A stretch of DNA of 10,821 nucleotides. Source: CAYOLL01 sp964404765 [NCBI: uncultured Gemmatimonadota bacterium] (GTDB lineage: Bacteria; 4572-55). The stretch is from NCBI GenBank assembly GCA_964404765.1, contig CAYOLL010000194.1, positions 1 through 10,821 on the forward strand. The letters run 5' to 3'. A program made the position numbers and the translations under genes. The notes below the pieces were generated by a model, which was not told where the DNA came from, ran no database searches, and was given only the letters and a program-made list of their open reading frames with translations. Every line of letters starts with the position of its first letter. Position 1 is the first letter of the stretch. Positions 6,801 to 10,821 of the stretch are shown piece after piece.

Positions 6801-9295
6801 TCATTGCCTTCCTGAACAGCAAAGACCCGGATTGGGCGCAGACCCAAACCGTGCCGCCCACGAATGTGCAGGCGCAAGTCAACGCCAGACAAGTGCGGCT
6901 GACTTGGAGCCCCATCCTCTATACCGGCGACGGCGGTACTTACCGGATCAGCTATAGCGCTACATCAGGCGGGCCATACGCGCTGCACGACTCGACCACC
7001 GACAAAACTGTAAATAACTATACGCTGGTCAATCTGACTTCCGGCACGTATTACTTTGTCATCCAAACCTACACCCCGGCGCACAGCGATCAGCACAACA
7101 ATCTGTTGAGCGAACGCAGCACCGAAGTAGTGGCCATGATAACCGGCGGTTTTAACTGCGCCCAGGTGACCGAAATCCCGCAAAGCGAGTGCCTGGAACT
7201 GGTAAACTTGTATAACACCACAAACGGCCCCAATTGGAAAAACAAGACTGGCTGGCTGCAAACAAATACGCCGTGTAGTTGGTATGGTATTACCTGTGTC
7301 GGGGGGCATGTGACCCAAATTAATTTAGCTGGCAACCAATTGAGCGGCTCAATCCCCAACTTTAACCTGCCCAATTTGCAATACCTTGGGTTAGATTCCA
7401 ACCAATTGAGCGGTGCGATCCCCAACTTTAATCTGCCCAATTTGGCGTCGCTCCTTCTATACTCCAACCAATTGAGCGGCCCGATTCCCAACTTTGACCT
7501 GCCCAGATTGCTATATCTATATATAAATTCCAACCGATTAAGTGGTTCGCTACCTAACTTTAACTTGCCCAATTTAAGAAGGCTCGATCTATCTTCTAAT
7601 CAATTGAGCGGAAATATTCCGAATTTTACGCTGACTAATCTGGAAAATCTTTTTCTGAATTCGAATCAGTTGAGCGGGAATATCCCAAGCTTTTACTTGC
7701 CCAAATTGGTTAGACTTGACTTGTCTTCCAACCAATTAGGTGGGGAAGTGCCCACCAGCATAACCAGTCTAACCCAATTGGCGGCCTCAAGTCTGGATAT
7801 TGGCTATAATAAATTTGTGTCTACCAATTCTGCGGTTACTGCCTTTCTAAACAGCAAAGACCCGGATTGGTCGCGAACCCAAACCATACCACCAACTAAT
7901 TTAAAGGCACAGGTTGGCGCCGGGGAGGTACAACTAACGTGGAACCCCATCCTCTATGTCGGGGATGATGGTTATTATCAGGTCAGCTATGCAACTACGT
8001 CTGGCGGGCCGTATATGTTATATAACCATACGGAAAACAAGCTGGCAAATAGTTATACTTTTTCAGGCGTTCCGGGTACATATTATTTTGTAATTGAGAC
8101 TTATACGTCATCTCACGGTTTTCAGCAAAACAATCTGCTGAGTGAAAAAAGCAATCAGGCTTCAGCCACAATAGTCCCGCGACCCAATCCTCCGCAATCC
8201 ATCAACGCCATTTCCCCATCTTCAAGCCGAGTCGACATAAGCTGGACTCATGACGGCCAAAATGTGGAGCGTTTTATTATTGATCGCCGCACGTCAAACG
8301 GCGCGTATGCCACCATAGATACCGTGCGGAGCGCTACGGCCCGCGCGTATACGGATACGCGCAATCTCACGCCGGGCATTACCTTTTGTTATCAGATGCG
8401 AGCTTACAATAGCGCGGCCGGAGCGTCCAACTCTTCCAATGAAGATTGCGCCACGCTTTTAGCCGCGCCGAGCAATTTCACTATCCGGTATATTTGCTCG
8501 CAGGCTGTCCTCACTTGGAACAGTCCGGTCGGGGTCGTCAGCTATCAATTGGAGCGCAAGATCGGTAGCGGCGGTTATACGGCCATCACCCCGCCCTCCG
8601 GTAGCCAAACTTCTTACACTGACAACGGTTTAAGCATAGGCACAACCTATTGTTATCACTTGCGGGCTTTCAGCGCCACCGGCGATCAATCGGACTATAC
8701 AACGGAGTATTGCGTCACGCCATTAGCTGCACCCGCAAATGTCATCGCTTCCAAACTCAACGGCTCCCAAATCCAGGTTACATGGCAGGATGTGAGCAAC
8801 GAAACCGGTTATTACATCTATCGTCAACTGCAAGGTCAGTCTTGGGCTGTACATGATAGCGTGAATGCCAATACGGTCTCTTACATGGATAGCCGTATCA
8901 ACGCAAGCGCCACATATTGCTATCGGATTTACGCTCGCGCTGCTAACGGCGTTTCATGCGAATCCAACCCGGATTGCGGCGGCTTAGCCATCGAAGACGA
9001 ATTGGGCGCGTTGCCGCCCATTGTCACGCTGTATCAAAACTATCCCAATCCCTTCAATCCGGCCACGACCATCGTCTATGCCCTGCCACAAGCGCAAACA
9101 GTGGAACTAAGCGTATATGATCAGGCCGGCAAGCTGGTGCGTACGCTGGCAGCGGGCAGTCAACCGGCCGGCTATCATTCCGTCACCTGGAACGGCTACA
9201 ATGAACGCGGGGAAGAAGCGGGCAGCGGCATTTATCTGTATCGCCTGCAAACGCCGGATCGGGTCATCGTCAAGAAAATGGCGCTGCTGCGATAA
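758..9295 (+). CDS. Giant secreted multidomain lipase-like/LRR/FN3 protein with T9SS sorting tail
   Basis: A 2845-residue protein with a Sec signal peptide and a C-terminal tail of the type IX secretion kind, so it is predicted to cross both membranes and end on the surface or outside the cell. Domain order: signal 1-24; jelly-roll/MAM-like 94-257; unassigned beta domain 267-504; CARDB/Ig-like 505-621; SbsA-type Ig-like 622-720; alpha/beta hydrolase about 721-1125; beta sandwiches 1126-1525; FN3 1526-1621; LRR-FN3 module A 1622-2129; LRR-FN3 module B 2130-2473; three FN3 domains 2474-2748; sorting tail 2749-2845. It stops with TAA followed at once by in-frame TAG. The hydrolase is the only enzymatic part recognised; the rest are binding or spacer domains. 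Inference: an extracellular esterase or lipase held near its substrate or a partner by the repeats. The AT-rich hydrolase segment and duplicated LRR modules mark it as a mosaic. The frame is certain; the precise activity is unknown. Confidence 0.95.
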   Translation: MKTHCKLLTALCLMLLSLSADVLAQVLSQLKLQVGNTTSAGTVVESCSEGFTITSPYVKDSQVKTSPKMSQKDRHLNGNQPTVQDSWARIMREDFETSFPNGLWRVQRNDGYTNSYWDDSSCRSYEGSKSAWACAAGQASTCGRNYYDNMYAWMIYGPFDLSDATDAYVSFQFWAKTETTHDRFGIWASTDNTNFSGWDFSGDWSSSWNQYSFDLTDVYQQGDLTGRSQVWIAFVFRSDGSINNPEGAYVDNIELWKQTRDMGPSTPYLEIASASNGQFTMGIPNGAKLLFGHPNPGTSATTIQIDGTNYWNFAGPTWGTTITKPHVEDLSNIGVWDFNGIRLTQKLTIVQGSTTGRLDVAEIRYTIQNTTSATHNVGLRLFLDTMLGNEDGAPFRVPGTGAVQNEREWLSANMPPYYEAYDDLVQPTVQSLGTLIGSNSVKPDRFCTANWVNVKSSSNTWNYAVNSGTTITNDSSVLTYWNPTSLAAGQTKEFVTYYGRSAFNLDMQPPLVSGLTADNTQAVLKPNQTPFTLTVHLGNSAPGVTQTAQNVTTTIQLPNGLTLAQGEQATHQVGNIAVNQIAQTSYNLIATGVVGGRLTYSVTISAPNIATKTVSKEVYVFGIEPNPAQASDIEPNEVINVRFNVPMNAASINSASLKMSGSNGAVTGTVTYNQSNQTATFQPTALLEASKTYSVTLTTAIQSASGVNLPYQNSWSYSVKAPENEPPYYLVTLHEALGSPTKKIKAVFDVYRGDLEHIKSDLHSLGQGVWLFPKQDFKNFIRLDFKGFELYDATDQKIGHIKCAISIAGSEFNDEPGREFFLFLHNDLPFGKRQLYPDAKDGDGWDYFDANEYQVSMLVPPKNLRENIKLVKNVALFIHGVNGNYPYWGSVPDKLNLDTYDAWQFYYPYDQRIIHSGRLLGRAIDWLLKGDVIGTQNYTSQKVSLIAHSMGGLVSRCYIQSMRDDQLGAWGGFGNDVERLLMFATPNYGSNGARRVYSGDWVDEEISEAIGKDVQAPAYKEMTPASDLLWALNSQRPIRFNSELDFEAQYLVVAGVKPIKENLSVVELDHQQDGVVAVPSASLLHHGIPLGILNLTHTEIHKDDHALQICRGFLDDGYKYEDPEFITEYATDWNNNPRTQSYWWEIPSVPPRPANQKLDGVMLWLKLKSSIEKNSKYKVSTVRTERPNRALMFNEWDDGTNWQVGITQNKQSGHFFSVNEFGYDEIGYHEDDHENKNFKAGNYDIVFAKITVDRGLLQSHVYYKPYFVSPREISIFHCKTTMDSVDFSPYAAMLLRTNARIIGDWVVQKLNGRSIYERTFTIDASIDTLAFYAAYYPDSLTQYNATMTLLTPGGAQITPNNYSGFSGTGYEKSANFDYEYYTMSFPQKGAWKMQINVNQLSGGDSLLFYTTAFLSSDISVQIESDIQSFDPGQTVNFTVKVFQPSGASLTPTAKLYYQGESTPTQWLTDLNLTQTGSGGNYKQYNGSFRADYGGQYTVHVTVDGQYSGYAVNRAEDKSFIFVGSGPVAPATPTLLAPTNNATNVAVNPTLSWTANATSYCLEVANNPNFTGPIYTSCNLTGTSQVISGLAYSTTYYWRVKAKNAAGQESGWSEMWQFTTTPGGGFNCANVTEIPQSECEALVALYTNTNGPGWTNKSGWLQTNTPCSWYGITCVGGHVSRIELSSNQLSGSIPNFNLPNLQYLYLPYNQLSGPIPNFNLLSKLQYFELYSNQLSGPIPNFNNLPNLQYLGLHSNQLSGLIPNFNLLPSLQELRLSSNQLSGPIPNFNNLPNLQSLNLGSNQLNGPIPNFNNLPNLQGLWLHKNQLSSAISNFNLPNLQLLVLSSNQLSGPIPNFSLLPNLLYLQLYSNQLSGPIPNFNLPKLVELYLYSNQLSGPIPNFNLPNLQALDLASNQLSGPIPNLNLPNLYRLDLYSNQLSGPIPNFNLLPSLQGLGLYSNQLNGPIPNFNLLPNLQRLWLSSNQLSGEVPSNITGLTNLSSSYTNIGYNRLTSTNPTVIAFLNSKDPDWAQTQTVPPTNVQAQVNARQVRLTWSPILYTGDGGTYRISYSATSGGPYALHDSTTDKTVNNYTLVNLTSGTYYFVIQTYTPAHSDQHNNLLSERSTEVVAMITGGFNCAQVTEIPQSECLELVNLYNTTNGPNWKNKTGWLQTNTPCSWYGITCVGGHVTQINLAGNQLSGSIPNFNLPNLQYLGLDSNQLSGAIPNFNLPNLASLLLYSNQLSGPIPNFDLPRLLYLYINSNRLSGSLPNFNLPNLRRLDLSSNQLSGNIPNFTLTNLENLFLNSNQLSGNIPSFYLPKLVRLDLSSNQLGGEVPTSITSLTQLAASSLDIGYNKFVSTNSAVTAFLNSKDPDWSRTQTIPPTNLKAQVGAGEVQLTWNPILYVGDDGYYQVSYATTSGGPYMLYNHTENKLANSYTFSGVPGTYYFVIETYTSSHGFQQNNLLSEKSNQASATIVPRPNPPQSINAISPSSSRVDISWTHDGQNVERFIIDRRTSNGAYATIDTVRSATARAYTDTRNLTPGITFCYQMRAYNSAAGASNSSNEDCATLLAAPSNFTIRYICSQAVLTWNSPVGVVSYQLERKIGSGGYTAITPPSGSQTSYTDNGLSIGTTYCYHLRAFSATGDQSDYTTEYCVTPLAAPANVIASKLNGSQIQVTWQDVSNETGYYIYRQLQGQSWAVHDSVNANTVSYMDSRINASATYCYRIYARAANGVSCESNPDCGGLAIEDELGALPPIVTLYQNYPNPFNPATTIVYALPQAQTVELSVYDQAGKLVRTLAAGSQPAGYHSVTWNGYNERGEEAGSGIYLYRLQTPDRVIVKKMALLR
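1037..1528 (+). other. Jelly-roll/MAM-like domain (residues 94-257)
   Basis: The segment opens with [13 protein letters not shown] and closes with [10 protein letters not shown]. Between them are a Cys-containing SxxGSxSAWACA stretch and [20 protein letters not shown]. This opening (FE..FP..W) and ending (VDNI.L) are typical of the MAM/concanavalin-like beta jelly rolls found in secreted bacterial proteases and adhesins, for example beside immune-inhibitor-A-type peptidases. These domains bind sugars or proteins; no catalytic role is expected. Confidence 0.6.
1556..2620 (+). other. Unassigned beta domain plus CARDB/Ig-like domain (residues 267-621)
   Basis: Residues 267-504 form one large beta-rich unit with the landmark [20 protein letters not shown] and a closing [15 protein letters not shown] have seen this pattern in secreted bacterial proteins but cannot name the family. 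Residues 505-621 ([16 protein letters not shown], then [14 protein letters not shown], ending [11 protein letters not shown]) look like a CARDB- or DUF11-type Ig-like spacer. Neither shows catalytic motifs, and both read as ordinary coding sequence of moderate GC. Confidence 0.45.
2621..2917 (+). other. SbsA-type bacterial Ig-like domain (residues 622-720)
   Basis: The segment carries the hallmark order of this family: [18 protein letters not shown], then [23 protein letters not shown], and [21 protein letters not shown]. The domain is a spacer common in bacterial surface proteins. It ends directly before the composition change at about 2930. Confidence 0.75.
2918..4132 (+). other. Alpha/beta-hydrolase (lipase/esterase-like) domain (residues 721-1125)
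   Basis: Seen: an oxyanion-hole strand [11 protein letters not shown] with His879-Gly880; the nucleophile elbow [12 protein letters not shown] with Ser949 in the GxSxG position (Ala replaces the first Gly, as in many lipases); a late [14 protein letters not shown] loop giving Asp1073 as the acid; and NLTHTEIH giving His1097 (or His1101) as the base. Order and spacing fit the DUF676/PGAP1-like lipases and esterases, whose members cleave ester bonds of lipids or acyl groups. The complete candidate triad suggests an active enzyme. Residues 721-870 form a beta-rich lead-in, ending [11 protein letters not shown]. The segment is AT-rich (hand counts 32-35% GC on sample lines) against 63-68% further downstream. 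Substrate, and whether the product is a lipase, thioesterase or acyltransferase, cannot be told. Confidence 0.8.
4133..5332 (+). other. Beta-sandwich linker region (residues 1126-1525)
   Basis: No family is recognised with confidence. Residues 1126-1285 are AT-rich like the hydrolase and may belong to the same imported unit. After about 4600 the GC rises sharply, and the sequence shows pre-peptidase-like or Ig-like strands: [19 protein letters not shown], then [13 protein letters not shown], then a second sandwich starting [18 protein letters not shown] and ending [14 protein letters not shown]. These resemble the beta domains that often trail VWA or lipase domains in secreted proteins. Confidence 0.4.
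5333..5620 (+). other. FN3-like domain before the LRR modules (residues 1526-1621)
   Basis: The pattern [30 protein letters not shown], then [19 protein letters not shown] and SEMWQFTT is the fibronectin type III-like domain common in FCB-group secreted proteins. Two Cys residues (SYCLEV and YTSC) may form a disulfide. It joins the LRR modules through a short Gly-rich hinge (PGGG). Confidence 0.75.
5621..7144 (+). other. LRR-FN3 module A (residues 1622-2129)
   Basis: Order: a GGF-NC hinge; an N-terminal cap ([19 protein letters not shown], then CSWYGITC with Cys1666 and Cys1673, the bacterial version of the plant LRRNT cap); 14 leucine-rich repeats; a C-terminal cap ([10 protein letters not shown], ending NSKDPDW at Trp2026); and an FN3 domain 2027-2129. 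The same parts in the same order form module B. Caps of the two modules lie exactly 507 residues (1521 bases) apart. LRR solenoids bind proteins or glycans, so this is probably an adhesion or substrate-recognition arm. Confidence 0.88.
5786..6727 (+). repeat. LRR array A, 14 repeats of 22 or 23 residues
   Basis: Fourteen NQL-centred units with core [15 protein letters not shown] run from His1677 to Ile1990. Intervals are 22 residues (66 bases) or 23 (69 bases); eight of the 13 intervals carry the extra residue, as an added Leu or Asn before LPxL. LxGxIP marks the plant-type class, though plants usually have 24. Several copies share the exact 20-base core CCAATTGAGCGGCCCGATCC, so the array is a tandem repeat at DNA level too, which points to recent expansion or homogenisation. 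Unit 7 is the odd one (SSAISNF in place of SGPIPNF). Confidence 0.93.
7145..8176 (+). other. LRR-FN3 module B (residues 2130-2473)
   Basis: A second copy of the cap-LRR-cap-FN3 unit. The N-cap has CSWYGITC with Cys2173 and Cys2180. The C-cap ([10 protein letters not shown], ending NSKDPDW at Trp2371) lies 46 residues after the last NQL Asn, exactly as in module A. FN3 2372-2473 parallels the FN3 of module A (TQTxPPTN, then SATSGGPY against YATTSGGPY, then GTYYFVIxTYT and NNLLSE). Protein similarity is strong along the whole length, while DNA identity is patchy: 62 bases over the N-cap differ at one position, but the repeats and FN3 have diverged. Confidence 0.88.
7307..7762 (+). repeat. LRR array B, 7 repeats of 22 residues
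   Basis: Seven units from His2184 to about Ile2335, all exactly 22 residues apart (first repeat Asn 2193, last 2325). Cores vary more than in array [32 protein letters not shown]. Codons are more mixed and more AT-rich than in array A, so this array looks older or less homogenised. The longer 23-residue form is absent. Confidence 0.93.
8177..9001 (+). other. Three tandem Cys-containing FN3 domains (residues 2474-2748)
   Basis: Each copy has the same frame: PxxxxxxxxxxxxVxxSWxx near the start, a Y(T/M)D turn, a TxCYxxRAY-like strand and a second Cys 15-25 residues later ([42 protein letters not shown]). The Cys pairs probably form one disulfide per domain, which fits an extracellular location. 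They act as a stalk between the LRR modules and the sorting tail. Confidence 0.8.
9002..9292 (+). other. T9SS type A sorting tail / FlgD-like Ig domain (residues 2749-2845)
   Basis: The tail has the full signature: [15 protein letters not shown] at 2759-2773, then [16 protein letters not shown], then [27 protein letters not shown] and a Lys-rich [10 protein letters not shown] end. In the FCB group such tails direct secretion by the type IX system, followed by cleavage and often attachment to the surface. The variant with [12 protein letters not shown] is common in Calditrichota, KSB1 and Ignavibacteria. Confidence 0.92.
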
Positions 9296-9314
9296 TAGCC
9301 ACGCGCCACTTGTC

Positions 9315-9332
9315 GCAAAAATAAATTTTTGC
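9315..9332. other. 18-base perfect palindrome between the giant gene and folC
   Basis: Two 8-base arms, GCAAAAAT and ATTTTTGC, flank AA. As RNA this could form a 7-bp stem with a 4-base loop, but the stem is A/U-rich and no U-run follows outside it, so it is a poor intrinsic terminator. It could be an operator or chance. It sits 26 bases before the folC start. Confidence 0.35.
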
Positions 9333-9357
9333 ACTCCTTTACGGGATTTATCTCGCT

Positions 9358-10647
9358 ATGAACTACACTGAAACGCTGAAATACATCTTCGATCTCGAGC
9401 ACTTCGGCATCAAGCTGGGCCTGGACAATATTCAGGATTTGCTGGATGGGTTAGGCCGGCCGGAGCGAAACTTTCCCGCCATTCATGTGGCCGGGACCAA
9501 CGGCAAAGGCTCAACCTGCGCCTATCTCACCGCCATTTTAATGGCCGCCGGTTACAAGGTCGGCACATACACGTCGCCCCATTTGGTGGATTACCGCGAA
9601 CGGGTAACGATAAATGACCGGCTGATGCCGGAAGCGGACTTGGTGCGCTGGATGGAGCGGTTGCGGGCGGATGTGGACCGGTTGCGGGCGACCTATTTTG
9701 AGGCCACAACAGCGGTCGCTTTTGGCTATTTTGCCGAGCAGAAAGTGGATATTGCCGTCGTTGAAGTCGGTCTGGGCGGGCGATTGGACGCCACTAACGT
9801 CATCACGCCCAAAGTGGCGATCATCACGGATATTGATCTGGATCATACCCGTGTGCTGGGCGATACCCTCGAAAAAATTGCCGCTGAAAAAGCCGGGATT
9901 ATCAAGCCGAACGTGCCGATTGTAGCGTCATCATTGACACCGTCCGTTCAGCAAGTTTTTCGCGATGTCGCTGCTGAGAAAGGCGCACCGCTGCATCTGC
10001 TGGCCGAGCAATGTCAAATTTATAATGTGCAATTGAACTCGTTCGGCACACTGTTTGACGCCTATCTGAATAGCGACGGCTTTTTTGATCTGACCGCCGG
10101 TCTCATCGGCAGCTATCAGCCGCGCAACGCTATGACGGCTTTTCGCGCCGCGCAACTGCTGAATGAACAAGGCTTTGCGGTGACTGAAGCGCATATCCGG
10201 CACGGATTGGCCCACGCACGCTGGCCGGCGCGGTTCCAGATCATCGCCCATAAACCGACGATTATTATTGATGGCGGCCATAATCCTGCCGGCGCAAAAG
10301 GCTTTCAGCAAACATTTGCCCAAGTTTTCCCCGATCAAAAACTCACTCTGATTTTCTCCGCGCTGGACAAAAAAGAGCCGCTGGAGATGCTTGGTTATTT
10401 GGCTCCGCTGGCCGAAAAAATTATCTTAACCAAGATGAATACTTATCGCGGCGGCATCGACCCGTATGCTTTGAGGCAACAGTTGCCGCCCGATTTCTTG
10501 CCGCCGGTGGAGATTTTGCCAAGTGTGCCAGCGGCCATTGAACATGCGCTGGCCATCAGTCCGCCGACAGCGATCATCGGCATTGTCGGTTCGCTGTATT
10601 TGGCCGGTGAGGCGTTGCAGTATTTTCAGGCTGGGCGCAGCGTTTGA
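9358..10647 (+). CDS. folC: Bifunctional dihydrofolate synthase / folylpolyglutamate synthase
   Basis: A 429-residue Mur-ligase-family enzyme of normal FolC length. In the cytoplasm it joins L-glutamate to dihydropteroate (making dihydrofolate) and adds further glutamates to tetrahydrofolate, using ATP. Seen: P-loop HVAGTNGKGST at 43-53; TSPHL at 72-76; FEATTAVAF at 114-122; VVEVGLGGRLDATNV at 134-148; the metal-site segment LDHTRVLGDTLEKIAAEKAGIIK at 161-183, including the carbamylated-Lys region; WPARFQII at 289-296; DGGHNP at 305-310 of the C-terminal domain. The start at 9358 gives the usual N-terminus (YxxTLKYIF, then GLDNI). The ribosome site is weak, only a GGGA about 11 bases upstream. 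The gene lies 62 bases after the giant gene on the same strand; co-transcription is possible but there is no functional link. Whether both activities are present cannot be settled from sequence. Confidence 0.97.
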   Translation: MNYTETLKYIFDLEHFGIKLGLDNIQDLLDGLGRPERNFPAIHVAGTNGKGSTCAYLTAILMAAGYKVGTYTSPHLVDYRERVTINDRLMPEADLVRWMERLRADVDRLRATYFEATTAVAFGYFAEQKVDIAVVEVGLGGRLDATNVITPKVAIITDIDLDHTRVLGDTLEKIAAEKAGIIKPNVPIVASSLTPSVQQVFRDVAAEKGAPLHLLAEQCQIYNVQLNSFGTLFDAYLNSDGFFDLTAGLIGSYQPRNAMTAFRAAQLLNEQGFAVTEAHIRHGLAHARWPARFQIIAHKPTIIIDGGHNPAGAKGFQQTFAQVFPDQKLTLIFSALDKKEPLEMLGYLAPLAEKIILTKMNTYRGGIDPYALRQQLPPDFLPPVEILPSVPAAIEHALAISPPTAIIGIVGSLYLAGEALQYFQAGRSV

Positions 10648-10821
10648 AAGGGGCGCTATTATTTTTGGGTGGAATTGGCGAATCGAAGCCCATTCTTTTT
10701 TGGTTGCGGCTACTGTGCGCTCTATAAAATTACACCGAAACATTTGTATTATCCACCAGAATCTTAACCGCAAAGTTATTCCGGTGAAAGTCAAGCTAAA
10801 AGTTGATGGATAAAAGCCATT
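10648..10821. other. Non-coding stretch after folC, no gene supported
   Basis: No convincing ORF, RNA gene or terminator hairpin is visible in these 174 bases. The open frame running from inside folC to about 10813 is a shadow with no protein-like character. An ATG at 10806 (reading MDKSH to the edge) has no ribosome site; it may or may not begin another gene. Confidence 0.5.
10700..10728 (+). promoter_or_regulatory. Possible promoter after folC
   Basis: TTGGTT, a 17-base spacer and TATAAA resemble a -35/-10 pair reading out of the window. The -35 matches only its TTG, and FCB bacteria often use other promoter forms, so this is a weak call. Confidence 0.2.

Noticed and set aside
5875-7572. 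Repetitive open frames on the minus strand ([16 protein letters not shown] repeats)
   Set aside because: They are the antisense image of the LRR codons: because units are 66 or 69 bases long the reverse frame stays open. No ribosome sites, and the + strand protein explains everything.
5786-7762. Regularly spaced repeats as a possible CRISPR array
   Set aside because: The spacing is 66-69 bases with conserved coding throughout, the 'spacers' are themselves related, and the translation is a leucine-rich repeat.

Overview
The window looks like a chromosomal piece from a bacterium of the FCB superphylum (Calditrichota, KSB1 or Ignavibacteria-like). The main reason is the large protein, which ends in a type IX secretion (T9SS) sorting tail with the typical NYPNPFNP motif. 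Base composition is mixed: 60-68% GC in some parts and 32-37% in others, within the same reading frame. All supported genes are on the + strand.

Positions 1-725 hold two small overlapping genes (ATGA overlap at 313-316), and both look damaged. The first is the C-terminal part of a HEPN-domain protein, the family of many toxin RNases. An in-frame TGA sits exactly where the conserved Arg of the R-x6-H motif should be. The second is an unrecognised small protein whose reading continues in another frame after about position 560, as if one base had been lost. Together they look like a decaying toxin-antitoxin-like pair, or one carrying sequence errors.

Positions 758-9295 encode one 2845-residue secreted protein. 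In order it has a signal peptide, a jelly-roll/MAM-like domain, a large unassigned beta domain, Ig-like domains, an alpha/beta-hydrolase (lipase/esterase-like) domain with a readable candidate triad, more beta domains and an FN3 domain. Two duplicated modules follow, each made of an LRR cap, plant-type leucine-rich repeats and an FN3 domain, with 14 and 7 repeats. Three Cys-containing FN3 domains and the T9SS tail end the protein. The lipase part is much more AT-rich than its flanks, which suggests domain shuffling. The likely job is a surface or released hydrolase that binds a target through its repeat domains; the substrate cannot be read from the sequence.

Positions 9358-10647 encode FolC (dihydrofolate/folylpolyglutamate synthase), a housekeeping gene 62 bases downstream with no evident link in function. 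An 18-base perfect palindrome lies in the gap. The last 174 bases hold no gene I can support.
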